Source of the DNA: an uncultured Bacteroidales bacterium
GTDB taxonomy: Bacteria; Bacteroidota; Bacteroidia; Bacteroidales; Bacteroidaceae
Direction of reading: 5' to 3'
DNA: 61,117 nucleotides
Assembly (NCBI GenBank): GCA_902760965.1
Contig: CACWIN010000004.1
Coordinates: 1 to 61,117, forward strand
The notes under the pieces were generated by a model. That model worked only from the letters and a program-made list of their open reading frames with translations, was not told the DNA's origin and ran no database searches. Below are positions 17,525 to 26,881 of this stretch, one piece after another. Numbering within the stretch: position 1 is the first letter of the stretch; each line of letters opens with the position of its first letter. The translations under genes were made by a program, and so were the position numbers.

Positions 17525-18751
17525 TTAAGCAAAAAACAGATAAGCCAGGAATATTGCAGCCAGAATGCCTGCCAGGTCGGCCAACAGTCCGCAGCCCACC
17601 GCATATCTGGTATTCTTTATGTTCACGCTGCCAAAATAGACAGCCAGGATATAGAACGTGGTATCGGTAGAGCCTTGGAACATGCAAGCCAGACGACCGG
17701 CAAACGAATCGGCTCCGTAAGTGGTCATTGCATCAATCATAAGGCCGCGGGCACCTCCTCCGGACAGAGGTTTCATGAGTGCGGTTGGCAATGCCCCCAC
17801 AAACTGGCTGTCAAGTCCGCACTTTTCGGCACACCAGCCTATACCGCCAACCAGAGCGTCCATAGCTCCCGATGCACGGAACACGCCTATGCCCACCAGT
17901 ATGGCAATCAGATACGGTATAATCTTGATAGCTGTCGAAAAGCCGTCCTTTGCTCCCTCCACAAACGCCTCATATACGTTAATCTTGGCCCTGATACCGG
18001 AAATAATGAATCCTATGATTACCAGCATTAGTATAATGTTGGCGGCACTTGTCGAGACAGGTCCTATCTTGACTGCGGGCAGTTGTGAAAAGCCCCAGAT
18101 TATCAGTGCCACTATCAGGCTCAGTCCGCCTACAAAAGCTATCAGCACCTTGTCAAACCTTATCTTTTGCATAAAACAGGTAACAAGCATGCCCACCAGG
18201 GTCGAAAAGAATGTGGCCAGCAGAATGGGTATGAACACATCGGCCGGTTGGGCTGCACCCATCTGCGCGCGATACACCAATACGCTTACAGGAATTATTG
18301 TAAGGCCCGATGTGTTGAGTACCAGGAACATTATCATGGCATCGGACGCGGTATCCTTTTTGGCATTCAGTTCCTGCATCCTTTCCATAGCCTTGAGTCC
18401 CATTGGAGTAGCGGCATTGTCCAGACCAAGCATATTGGCCGCAATGTTCATAAATATATGGCCGTACGCGGCATCATTCTTAGGCAACGAGGGGAACAGG
18501 CGCGAGAACACCGGACTAAGCCAACGGGCAAAGGTGCCCACCAGCCCGCCTTTCTCACCTATCTTCATGATACCCAGCCATAGCGACAGTACTCCAGTCA
18601 GTCCCAACGATATCTCAAAGCCGGTTTTAGCCGATGAAAACGTGGAATCCATAATATCCTGGAACACACTGGCATCGCCCATACAGAGCTTGACCACCGC
18701 CACTGCAAAGGCTATCAGAAAGAATGAAATCCAAATCCAGTTGAGTACCAT
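17525..18751 (-). CDS. Fused SpmA/SpmB-type membrane protein (nucleoside recognition domains)
   Basis: This 408-residue multi-pass protein joins two Gate-type (nucleoside recognition) domains. The first half resembles SpmA (DNAATPMGLKAMERMQELN, with LVLNTSGLTIIPVSVLVYR). The second half resembles SpmB (FVEGAKDGFSTAIKIIPYLIAILVGIG... and SGGGARGLMIDAMTTYG). In endospore formers the two are separate proteins needed for spore core dehydration; the fused form is common in non-sporulating Bacteroidota, where its role is probably membrane transport and is not established. It lies 4 bases ahead of ybeY. A TATCTTCG box is found about 20 bases upstream. Confidence 0.85.
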   Translation of the reverse strand: MVLNWIWISFFLIAFAVAVVKLCMGDASVFQDIMDSTFSSAKTGFEISLGLTGVLSLWLGIMKIGEKGGLVGTFARWLSPVFSRLFPSLPKNDAAYGHIFMNIAANMLGLDNAATPMGLKAMERMQELNAKKDTASDAMIMFLVLNTSGLTIIPVSVLVYRAQMGAAQPADVFIPILLATFFSTLVGMLVTCFMQKIRFDKVLIAFVGGLSLIVALIIWGFSQLPAVKIGPVSTSAANIILMLVIIGFIISGIRAKINVYEAFVEGAKDGFSTAIKIIPYLIAILVGIGVFRASGAMDALVGGIGWCAEKCGLDSQFVGALPTALMKPLSGGGARGLMIDAMTTYGADSFAGRLACMFQGSTDTTFYILAVYFGSVNIKNTRYAVGCGLLADLAGILAAIFLAYLFFA

Positions 18752-18804
18752 ATGCGCTCATATTTATAATTTGCGAAGATACACAAAAAAAAGACAATAT
18801 AACA

Positions 18805-18839
18805 CATTATGGGCGGTTCTCTTTGAACCGCCCATAATG
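18805..18839. other. Perfect 15-bp stem-loop between two minus-strand genes
   Basis: CATTATGGGCGGTTC and GAACCGCCCATAATG are exact reverse complements around a five-base loop. It is stable enough to end transcription, but neither side has the T run expected of an intrinsic terminator; the nearest T tract on the minus strand is about 18 bases on. It may be an RNA-processing hairpin or a repeat element. Confidence 0.7.
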
Positions 18840-18870
18840 AGTCATATTACCCGTTTATTAACGTTTATCC

Positions 18871-19527
18871 TTAATTAGCCATAGCCATGGTATTGTCCAA
18901 ATCAAGAGCTATGAATCTTGCAGATTCATCATACCAGCCAAACACCTCAAGACTTTTTTTCTGGAGAGTTTCCACATCCGAAGAAGCAATGTTCATGGAA
19001 TAGTAACCTCTCTTGTCTTCATCACTAACCCTGAAGTTATCGGCATTCCTTTCCACTAAAATTGCAAAGACGTCATCACACTCACTCAACGGATCGTCCA
19101 GGTTTCTGAAATCATGTCTGGCACTTACATAAACGTTTCTGCTTTCATCCCTGACATAAGGAGAAAGGGCGCCCCTGAATTGTTCCTTTGAATCTTTCTT
19201 TTCCACCTCATCGGTCAATGTGAGATAACCTGCCAGCAGTTTCTCCGGGAAAGTGCCCTTTATCACTGCGCGTACATAAAGTCTGTCACCCTGACGTAAT
19301 CTGAGATGGTTGGAGCCTTTTATTAACTCGACCGATGACCGGTTAGTGCCGCCATTCATGAAACCTGCATCCAAACTTACATATAAAGCCTGGGGGGCAT
19401 CGGCCTCATGGATATCCATTACCGTTCTGTCGTCATTGAAAATGCGTGCCAAGTATTTGCTTCCCGATGGGACAATGACTGCTATAGCCAGCAGTACCAC
19501 GACGTGTAAAAAATGGTTGTCTTTCAT
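18871..19527 (-). CDS. Membrane-anchored protein of unknown function
   Basis: I do not recognise this 218-residue protein. It has a short cytoplasmic N-terminus and one hydrophobic segment (VVVLLAIAVIVPSG, about 9-22) that may be an anchor or an uncleaved signal. The remaining ~190 residues are charged and likely periplasmic, with many Asp and Arg and a C-terminal ALDLDNTMAMAN. No cysteines are found in the soluble part. It has a good promoter of its own and a following hairpin, so it is likely a single-gene unit behind the alpha-2-macroglobulin gene. Confidence 0.7.
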   Translation of the reverse strand: MKDNHFLHVVVLLAIAVIVPSGSKYLARIFNDDRTVMDIHEADAPQALYVSLDAGFMNGGTNRSSVELIKGSNHLRLRQGDRLYVRAVIKGTFPEKLLAGYLTLTDEVEKKDSKEQFRGALSPYVRDESRNVYVSARHDFRNLDDPLSECDDVFAILVERNADNFRVSDEDKRGYYSMNIASSDVETLQKKSLEVFGWYDESARFIALDLDNTMAMAN

Positions 19528-19605
19528 TTAAGTCTAAGGTTCAAAAAAATAAAATAATTAGGCTATTGTTGTAATAAACCGTTAAAGGCTTTCTCAATTC
19601 GTTTG

Positions 19606-19635
19606 CAAATATATTCTAATTAGCGGATACTCAAA
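19606..19635 (-). promoter_or_regulatory. Promoter of the 18.9-19.5 kb gene
   Basis: On the minus strand TTTG (19632-19635) and TATATTTG (19606-19613) are 18 bases apart, both exact matches to the Bacteroidota consensus. The expected transcript start is about 70 bases before the start codon. The rest of the gap 19528-19699 holds only a weak CCGTAA/TTACGG inverted repeat. Confidence 0.72.
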
Positions 19636-19699
19636 ACCGTAAATCCATAAAATGTGTTAAATTACGGCAGGACACACTTGATGCCCCACAAACGGATTC

Positions 19700-22600
19700 T
19701 CATTCAACCGTTAGTTGGAAGGAGGGGGTGGTAGCGCGGAAAGCAGGGGCGTACAGACACTGCATAACGGCAATTCCTTCCTGGAAACGGCCAGGCTTTT
19801 GAACGTAAACCTCATACTCAATGCGGTAAGAACCCTTGTTCAGGCGGTCAATATAGAACACATTGCGAGTGTTGCCCGGAGCAACGTAATAACCTATGCC
19901 GTCACGCCAGTTGCGCCTGTATCCAGCCCATGTGCTGGTGGGCTCCATAGTTGCCGCACGCATATCTGACAGTTCAAGATACTCCAGATTGCGGTCTGTG
20001 GTAAGGTCAAACTGTATCTTTAAACGGTCACCCACACGCAGTTTTGTACCGGACTTGACCTCTTCCAGACGTTCTCCCTGCGAATCATTCACAACCCTCC
20101 AGACAGTACGCTTAAGATTCATGCCGTTCTCGGAATGCTCCACCTTATCCATCTCCTCGGTAAAGCTCCGGAATATTCCGCCCCAACTAATACCGGGAGT
20201 CTTGCTGTCAACTGTAATATCGGCCTTGTCACGGCTTATGGGTCCGTCCCATGTGCGGGTGGTATATCCTGCCGTAGCCTTGGATTCCGATGCCTTGACC
20301 GCATCCTTACCAACGTAAATGGTAACATCCGGATCCGATTCCAGCTGGACATCACCGCCGGTTGCCATCAAAGCTGTCACGGCAGCTGCAGTGGCGGGCG
20401 AAGAGTTCCAACCTGTGGTCTGCTTTTGCTTAAGCATCCAGCGGGCAGCCTCAACGGCCTGTGTCTTGTTGCCGGTTGCAAGCAGCAGTCGGATAATAAG
20501 GGACTGAGTCTCAATGGGAGCCTCATGCCACAATAAACCGGCCTGGTTGTCACGCCAATAACGGCCCATTTCATCGGAATATAGAGAACGTTCCAACAGA
20601 GTCTCTGCTATATGCTTGGCTTGCTCGGCCTTTCCCTGACGGGCCATGAGCAGAGCCAATTGAGCGCGGAAATACAGATTCATATTATGTGTGTCCTCCT
20701 TTTGAGCCAGACCCACAAAATATGAATAGCTGGCACGGGTATCGTTACTGAACGGATACTGCAGGAAATAGGAACGGGTCATAAGATAGCTGAGTTGGCT
20801 GTTGTTCAGGCTGTTTGGCTTATAATCGCCAGCGTATATCCTGTAGAAATATGCATCCAGGTAATCAAGACCTCTCTGAATCATCTGTTTAAGCTCAGGA
20901 GTTACCTTAAGGACACCGTTTTCAATAAGCAGGCCCAGACCTTGCAGGATTTCATCGGTTATATGTGAATCCGACGACAAGCCGTCCATCCAAGGCCAGC
21001 CTCCGTCGGCCTGCTGCGCGTTACACAGCTTGGTGAACGCATCCTGCATTACATCGGCCATCTCTTGGGTACCTAGTGATTTGGCCAGGTGGCGCAGGCG
21101 ATCGGTTTCACACTGGGAACTGCGCAGCCAAGGAGTCTCTTCGAGTAGGGTACCTGTCAGTTTCTGATTACGTTCCAGTTGAGTCTGCCACTCCGATGCC
21201 GGGAGTTGAGCCCACTCGTCAAGCATCTTGCGGATAGAGGGATAACGGCTGTTCAGATTGTCCGATATTACGGCACCCATATATCTGTGGAACAGACGCA
21301 GGTTGCTGGGATCATCCAGGCAAATCATTGAAGGTAGAGCCTGGATTGCATACCAGATGGGAGTTGCCGAATACTCCAGGGTAAGCTGTTCATCGGCAAT
21401 TGTGCTTGAACGCGGTTTGGTCAGTTCTTCAAAACGGAACGTACGCTTTTCGTTGCCGTTATTGAACAATGACAGGGACTGAACCACTCTGGTACGGCTT
21501 GAAAGAACCGGTATAGTCTCCTGCATACCGTCGCTATGACCGGTTGTCTGGGCTGTTATACGGTAGGTTACGGCAGTAAGTCCGGCCGGAACATTTATGG
21601 TAAAGCCTGTACCTGCATTGCCTTGAGCCGGTATTTTTACCATCTTGGACTGGGCCCCCTCAATTATCTTAAGAGCCTTGCCGGTCACGGCATCGGTAAG
21701 TGTCAACGCGACCTTGGCATTGACAGCCTCATCGGTCAGGTTGCTTACCTTGACCGTAAACTCCATACGGTCACCCTGACGAAGGAACCTTGGTGCCGAC
21801 GGCTCCAACATCAGGAGCTTACGGGTAACAACGGTCTCTTCAAAACGGGCCGTCTTAAGCGAATCGGTATATGCTATCCCCTGAAGATGCCAGCTTGTAA
21901 GCAGTTGAGGAGCATTGAACTTTATCGTAGCATATCCGTCCTTGTCAGTGACAAGATACTCAAACAGGCCGGTAGGATTCATGTCGGTACGCAAGGTGAC
22001 CGGCGCAAAATCCTGCATATTGTTATCCGCATCGCTTAGCATCGGCGTTTCCTCCTTCAACGCCACAGCGTTTTGTCTGGCACCCAGATTGCCCGAATCA
22101 AATACCACATCCAATCCTGCCACTCTACCCTGAAGAGCCTCATCGACCGTTGTAATGCCAAGAGCTCCAAACTCATTCATTTCCAAAGACCTTACGGCCG
22201 ATGACGCCCCACGCAAACGGAGTCCTTTACTTGGTCTGGCCACATAATAGGTAAACGGATTAATAAGGGTTCCTGTTATGGCTTTCTTGCCCTTATACTC
22301 GGCAAGACTGGTATTTACACCTAACGGGTAGTATCTTTCAAAATATCGGGTCGGAGCCTGGAAAAGGCTCTCGGTACTTATGAATACCGAATTCCAAGGC
22401 ATGAATGTCCAACGGTTCAGACCGTAACGGTCCAGAGCGGAATCATACATATCCAGCATTAACGCCGCCTTGACCGGATTTCCCAGCTTGTCGGTAACCT
22501 TTAGAGTCCATTCCTCACGGCTGTCCGGCTCAAGCATGTTACGGAAAGTAACCAGCTCTATATCCAACTGTTTTTTGCGGTCCTCAACCTTGTATGAAAT

Positions 22601-25600
22601 ACTCTTGCTCTCGGAATAGCCCTTATATACCAATCCCAGTTGAACAGCAAACTGACCTTTCATCTCCTGGGTTACCGGTATGCTTATTGTCTGTTGTTTT
22701 CCGTCGGTCAAGACATAGCCGCGGCCGCACATCCCGAACCGGTTCTCAACAAAGTAATATATAACGGCATCGGGCAGACAACTGGAAACCTGAAGTGTAA
22801 CGGTATCGCCAACCTCGGCTTTATGCTCTACGTCCACATCACTGTCTGAACACCACAGATATTCGGAACCGGGTACAAAATCACGGTCATCCTTTTGGAC
22901 CACCACCAAATAATCCTTGTAACCGGCCGAATTGTCCGCACTGGCAGTAATCCTGTATATTCCGGATTTCAGTCCTTTTAGCCTTACAATGCCCGGCTGG
23001 TCTGCTCCCACCTTGACCGTATTGTCAAACATGACCTCTGCAACCGCAGGCTCCTTGTCAAAATCAAAATCATACTGGTTAAACCTGTCCCTAACGTTCT
23101 GCTCGTCAACTATACGGGCAATTTCCTGTTTCATCTTGTCTGTATACAACGCAAAAGGCAATGGCAACAGTTTGGGATCATACAGGACTCTTTCAACCTT
23201 AAACTTGACCTGACCGTTTACAGGGTTGTTTGAAATAAGGTTCAAATAGAATTCATACCCCAATCCGGATTCATCATTTACAGGCTTTGAAGAAACTGAT
23301 ATTTTGTTTTCGGCTCCAACATTGAAATACATTTTACTGTCATGCGTCTCGCCGTTCAAATCAGTAACCGTGACCGACACCGTTACCTGACATTCCTGAT
23401 TTAAAAGGATATCCTCGGGAACTGTAAATCCAAGACGGAACAAACCGTTACCGTCAGTCTTTACCTCTCCGTTTGCAATCCTGACCAGGTTATTGTTGTC
23501 CCTTATACAGAACGGATGAACCGAATAGGACGACACGCCTGCAGTCCATTCTACCTGTGCTCCGTCAACGGGAAAATCAGTAAATGATATGGCATGACCT
23601 GTTATCTCAATTTCCCGGTCAAATCGGGGAGTTTCGGTAAGTTTATCAAGCGTGACCTGGAATTTGGGTTGTCGGAATGACTCTATATTGACCGATGCGT
23701 AACAATAGACATCATCGTCATTGCAACTGGCCATAAGAGTGGCTCTTCCGGGTACTACATTGTCCGGGATATTGAAACTGCCTTTAATTACGCCCAGACT
23801 GTCGGTAGTGAGCCTGATTTTGTCAATCGTCTTATAATTGATATCAAAAAAGGAGATATCAAGGGTCATATCCTTAAGGACGCGGCCCCGTTCATAACCG
23901 TCCGAAAAATAAGCCACACCCGTAAACTGGACTGAATCACCCGGCAGATATGTGTATCTGTCAGTATATATGCGGATAGTGTTGCGGTCAGGCATGTCGC
24001 TTACCCATGGAACGCTTAATATGCAGTTACCCTTGTTTTCGCCCTTGTCAATCTCTATCTTGTACAGACCGTTACGCAGGCCATCAATAGATATAAAACC
24101 GTCATCGTCGGATATGCCTCGGGTTGCTACGGATATCAGTTCATCCTGATAATTGGTCTGCCACACTGTGTAACGGCATGAACCTACAGGCTTGCCTGTC
24201 TTAAGATTCACTGTATAGCACGAAATTGTACCGTTCTGTGCGGTCATACGGGCCAACCCTAAATTGTTGCACTCCAGATATTGATACATAATCTGGTCAT
24301 TGCTGCCAAAATATGGTCCCGATGATGCCATAAAGTAATAGTTGCCCTGCATTACGGGAGGAATATCAACCAGAGCATAGTGTTCCAGCCAGTCACCCGG
24401 ATCGTTCAAACGCATACTCCATTCTGCAACAGGAGTAATTGCATTCAGCATAGGCAACACTTCTCGGTTTGATAAGTTTTTAATCTGGCCCGAAACTTCG
24501 ACGACCTTAAAATATACGGTAGTGGCATTGCTATATGATATCTTTGCTATGTTGCGCTCTCCTGCCACCAGGTTCCTGTCTTGAGATATTGCTAGCCGGG
24601 TCTGTTCCATATCGGCCTTAATCTTGAAACAATCAAAGGCACCCTCACTCTTGGGCCATTTCTTCTGGGCCTTGATGCAAATGTCATGTTCAAGCTTACG
24701 CATGCTTACCTGCCTTTCCGGATCATCCTCCAGTTCATCCATTTTTGTATCCAGCATCCTGGCGGCCATGGCATAGAACATGGTGCTGAATTTGACCTTT
24801 TTCTCATAACTGTCGGCCAAGGCAAGACAACCTTCAAGCCATGTCTCATGGTTATCGCTCCAACCTTCAAAGTTCACATCCAACGCCTGCGACAACAACT
24901 CCATTCGCCTTAAGTCAATGGTTGTCCTGATTGAGGGCTTGGATGTGATGTTATGTTTGGTAAGGCATTTTATCACATAGAACTGCCAAAGATCCGGGTC
25001 ATCCGGACCAAGGTCACTGACCGCTGCAAGATAATCGGCGCCACTGCCGTAAAGGCGTTTGTCATTAAAGAACGAGCGCTTGCCTTTTACAAGTCTGGCA
25101 GGTGTCAGGCTCACAATGGCATTATCCATAAGCAGGTCCATAAGCCCTGGCCTGAGTTTCAGTCCGGCTTTGTTGCCTCCCGGAAAAAAATCCTCATAAT
25201 AGCCCGATGCCACATCGCCTGCAAGTTTTATGGATTGGTCCAGATGATAGCAGATGGTATCGGTTATCATACGGACAGTCCACATATCCATCGGTGGATT
25301 GGGCAAATCCGTCTCCCTGTTACGCTGCAGATTGGTCCTATCCTTGTAACTTATGTAACCTTGGGCAAGGAATGCATGGCACAGGGCCTGATGTTCCTTG
25401 ACTTTAAGTTTTGGGAGTAATGTCTTGAACAGCTCAATGCCGTTGGTAATGCTGTTCTCACCATATGACTGGTCAACGCGGGTAAGATATACCGCACTTT
25501 TTAGCATCTGACGGGAGTTGTCCTCACGGGCCGCCATATCCCAGATGGCGTTTATCTCCTCTGCCGCTTTTTTAGGTAAGTCCTTCTCTATTAAATCATC

Positions 25601-25699
25601 TACCTTTTCCCATGCGCGTGAATACTTGTCCGCGCTGACTGTAGCGCTAGTCAGTGTCATAATGATAATCAGAAGTGTAATTTTAAAAAGGTATCTCAT
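19700..25699 (-). CDS. Alpha-2-macroglobulin-like protein with SusC-plug-like segment and no thioester motif
   Basis: This 1999-residue secreted protein begins with a signal peptide (MRYLFKITLLIIIMTLTSAT). The start at 25699 was chosen because GGAGAG precedes it. The N-terminal ~500 residues are helical (ADKYSRAWEKVDDLIEKDL), then come macroglobulin-type beta domains. Near residues 1165-1210 there is GITTVDEALQGRVAGLDVV plus a downstream SGNLGA, closely resembling the plug motif of SusC-type receptors. In the thioester domain (about 1450-1470) the expected CxEQ between ALP and FxRY is replaced by SNLR. Family members are periplasmic, trap proteases or assist in envelope defence. Lacking the thioester, this one could trap only by conformation or serve another role. 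QQADGGWPWMDG marks the TED helical region. Confidence 0.9.
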   Translation of the reverse strand: MRYLFKITLLIIIMTLTSATVSADKYSRAWEKVDDLIEKDLPKKAAEEINAIWDMAAREDNSRQMLKSAVYLTRVDQSYGENSITNGIELFKTLLPKLKVKEHQALCHAFLAQGYISYKDRTNLQRNRETDLPNPPMDMWTVRMITDTICYHLDQSIKLAGDVASGYYEDFFPGGNKAGLKLRPGLMDLLMDNAIVSLTPARLVKGKRSFFNDKRLYGSGADYLAAVSDLGPDDPDLWQFYVIKCLTKHNITSKPSIRTTIDLRRMELLSQALDVNFEGWSDNHETWLEGCLALADSYEKKVKFSTMFYAMAARMLDTKMDELEDDPERQVSMRKLEHDICIKAQKKWPKSEGAFDCFKIKADMEQTRLAISQDRNLVAGERNIAKISYSNATTVYFKVVEVSGQIKNLSNREVLPMLNAITPVAEWSMRLNDPGDWLEHYALVDIPPVMQGNYYFMASSGPYFGSNDQIMYQYLECNNLGLARMTAQNGTISCYTVNLKTGKPVGSCRYTVWQTNYQDELISVATRGISDDDGFISIDGLRNGLYKIEIDKGENKGNCILSVPWVSDMPDRNTIRIYTDRYTYLPGDSVQFTGVAYFSDGYERGRVLKDMTLDISFFDINYKTIDKIRLTTDSLGVIKGSFNIPDNVVPGRATLMASCNDDDVYCYASVNIESFRQPKFQVTLDKLTETPRFDREIEITGHAISFTDFPVDGAQVEWTAGVSSYSVHPFCIRDNNNLVRIANGEVKTDGNGLFRLGFTVPEDILLNQECQVTVSVTVTDLNGETHDSKMYFNVGAENKISVSSKPVNDESGLGYEFYLNLISNNPVNGQVKFKVERVLYDPKLLPLPFALYTDKMKQEIARIVDEQNVRDRFNQYDFDFDKEPAVAEVMFDNTVKVGADQPGIVRLKGLKSGIYRITASADNSAGYKDYLVVVQKDDRDFVPGSEYLWCSDSDVDVEHKAEVGDTVTLQVSSCLPDAVIYYFVENRFGMCGRGYVLTDGKQQTISIPVTQEMKGQFAVQLGLVYKGYSESKSISYKVEDRKKQLDIELVTFRNMLEPDSREEWTLKVTDKLGNPVKAALMLDMYDSALDRYGLNRWTFMPWNSVFISTESLFQAPTRYFERYYPLGVNTSLAEYKGKKAITGTLINPFTYYVARPSKGLRLRGASSAVRSLEMNEFGALGITTVDEALQGRVAGLDVVFDSGNLGARQNAVALKEETPMLSDADNNMQDFAPVTLRTDMNPTGLFEYLVTDKDGYATIKFNAPQLLTSWHLQGIAYTDSLKTARFEETVVTRKLLMLEPSAPRFLRQGDRMEFTVKVSNLTDEAVNAKVALTLTDAVTGKALKIIEGAQSKMVKIPAQGNAGTGFTINVPAGLTAVTYRITAQTTGHSDGMQETIPVLSSRTRVVQSLSLFNNGNEKRTFRFEELTKPRSSTIADEQLTLEYSATPIWYAIQALPSMICLDDPSNLRLFHRYMGAVISDNLNSRYPSIRKMLDEWAQLPASEWQTQLERNQKLTGTLLEETPWLRSSQCETDRLRHLAKSLGTQEMADVMQDAFTKLCNAQQADGGWPWMDGLSSDSHITDEILQGLGLLIENGVLKVTPELKQMIQRGLDYLDAYFYRIYAGDYKPNSLNNSQLSYLMTRSYFLQYPFSNDTRASYSYFVGLAQKEDTHNMNLYFRAQLALLMARQGKAEQAKHIAETLLERSLYSDEMGRYWRDNQAGLLWHEAPIETQSLIIRLLLATGNKTQAVEAARWMLKQKQTTGWNSSPATAAAVTALMATGGDVQLESDPDVTIYVGKDAVKASESKATAGYTTRTWDGPISRDKADITVDSKTPGISWGGIFRSFTEEMDKVEHSENGMNLKRTVWRVVNDSQGERLEEVKSGTKLRVGDRLKIQFDLTTDRNLEYLELSDMRAATMEPTSTWAGYRRNWRDGIGYYVAPGNTRNVFYIDRLNKGSYRIEYEVYVQKPGRFQEGIAVMQCLYAPAFRATTPSFQLTVE

Positions 25700-25786
25700 A
25701 AGCTCTCCTTTTTTAAGTTTCTCTGGCAAATATATACATGCATACTGCCAAAGTAAACCGTAAAAACGTTGCAAAAACGCTGCAAG

Positions 25787-26812
25787 TTATTCAAACAAGT
25801 CGCCCGACATGGACGGATAGCGGGAGCGTCCCAGATGCTTGTACGCCAAATCCGTTACTTCACGGCCACGGGGAGTACGCTTAAGGAATCCCTCCTGAAT
25901 AAGGAAAGGCTCATAAACATCCTCAATGGTACCTGCATCCTCGCTCAAAGCGGTTGCAATTGTACCCAGTCCTACCGGCCCACCCTTGAATTTGTCTATA
26001 ATAGTGGTAAGAATCCTGTTGTCTATCTCGTCCAGGCCGTACTTGTCAATATTGAGTGCCTCAAGGGCGATATTTGCTATGGAAACGGTAATTCTGCCCG
26101 ATCCCTTTACCTGGGCAAAGTCACGGACACGGCGCAACAGAGCGTTGGCTATACGGGGCGTTCCACGGCTTCGGCCCGCAATCTCGGCAGCGGCATCAAC
26201 ATCACAAGGTATGCCTAATATCCCTGCCGAACGGAGTATTATTTTCTGCAAAGTCTTTGCATCGTAATACTCCAGATGCATGTTTATGCCAAACCTTGCT
26301 CTGAGCGGTGCGGTAAGCAGACCGCTACGGGTTGTGGCACCAATCAGCGTAAAGGGATTAAGGTCAATCTGTATGCTTCGGGCACTGGGACCCTTATCAA
26401 TCATAATGTCAATACGGTAATCCTCCATGGCCGAGTACAGATACTCTTCGACTACAGGGGACAGACGGTGTATTTCATCGATAAAAAGGACATCTTTTGG
26501 TTCAAGCGATGTAAGTATACCGGCCAGGTCGCCCGGTTTGTCCAACACAGGACCCGATGTTATCTTGAATCCTACACCAAGTTCATTGGCAATGATATTG
26601 CTCAGAGTGGTCTTGCCTAGTCCGGGAGGACCGTGCAGCAGAGTATGGTCAAGCGATTCTCCACGCCGGCGTGCCGCCTCAACAAACACGCGCAGGTTAT
26701 CAACAATCTTGCCCTGTCCGGCAAAATCGTCAAACCGCAACGGACGCAGGGCGTTATCCAGATCCTTGTCGCTTGCCAGCTGCTGTTGCCTTATATCAAA
26801 ATCTTCACTCAT
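25787..26812 (-). CDS. ruvB: Holliday junction branch-migration helicase RuvB
   Basis: This 341-residue AAA+ motor drives branch migration with RuvA. Walker [10 protein letters not shown] is at 61-69 and the Walker B/DEIHR box follows near 113-118. Sensor motif GATTRSGLL, arginine-finger region LRARFG and a C-terminal winged helix ([18 protein letters not shown]) are all present. Length is standard. It follows hisS with a 29-base gap that contains part of a palindromic repeat; 87 bases separate it from the downstream alpha-2-macroglobulin gene. Confidence 0.97.
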   Translation of the reverse strand: MSEDFDIRQQQLASDKDLDNALRPLRFDDFAGQGKIVDNLRVFVEAARRRGESLDHTLLHGPPGLGKTTLSNIIANELGVGFKITSGPVLDKPGDLAGILTSLEPKDVLFIDEIHRLSPVVEEYLYSAMEDYRIDIMIDKGPSARSIQIDLNPFTLIGATTRSGLLTAPLRARFGINMHLEYYDAKTLQKIILRSAGILGIPCDVDAAAEIAGRSRGTPRIANALLRRVRDFAQVKGSGRITVSIANIALEALNIDKYGLDEIDNRILTTIIDKFKGGPVGLGTIATALSEDAGTIEDVYEPFLIQEGFLKRTPRGREVTDLAYKHLGRSRYPSMSGDLFE

Positions 26813-26822
26813 CTAGCTTTTC

Positions 26823-26881
26823 GGGGTCAGACCCCTTTGAATCATTTTTCGGTGAAAAAAGACACAAAGGGGTCAGACCCC
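26823..26881. repeat. Paired GGGGTCAGACCCC palindromes at the hisS/ruvB junction
   Basis: Two copies of GGGGTCAGACCCC (26823-26835 and 26869-26881) are joined by inner TTTG...CAAA flanks. Together they form a 17-base inverted repeat with one central mismatch and a 25-base spacer. The right copy and spacer lie inside the hisS frame and the left copy is in the intergenic gap. The element looks like a REP/BIME-type unit. Confidence 0.88.

Noticed and set aside
17525..18751. Evidence for spore formation
   Set aside because: Fused SpmA/SpmB proteins occur in non-sporulating Bacteroidota; no other sporulation gene is present.
17721..18878. Plus-strand frame of 385 codons opposite the SpmA/B gene
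   Set aside because: Antisense of a well-recognised membrane protein; hydrophobic only because of the complementary codons.
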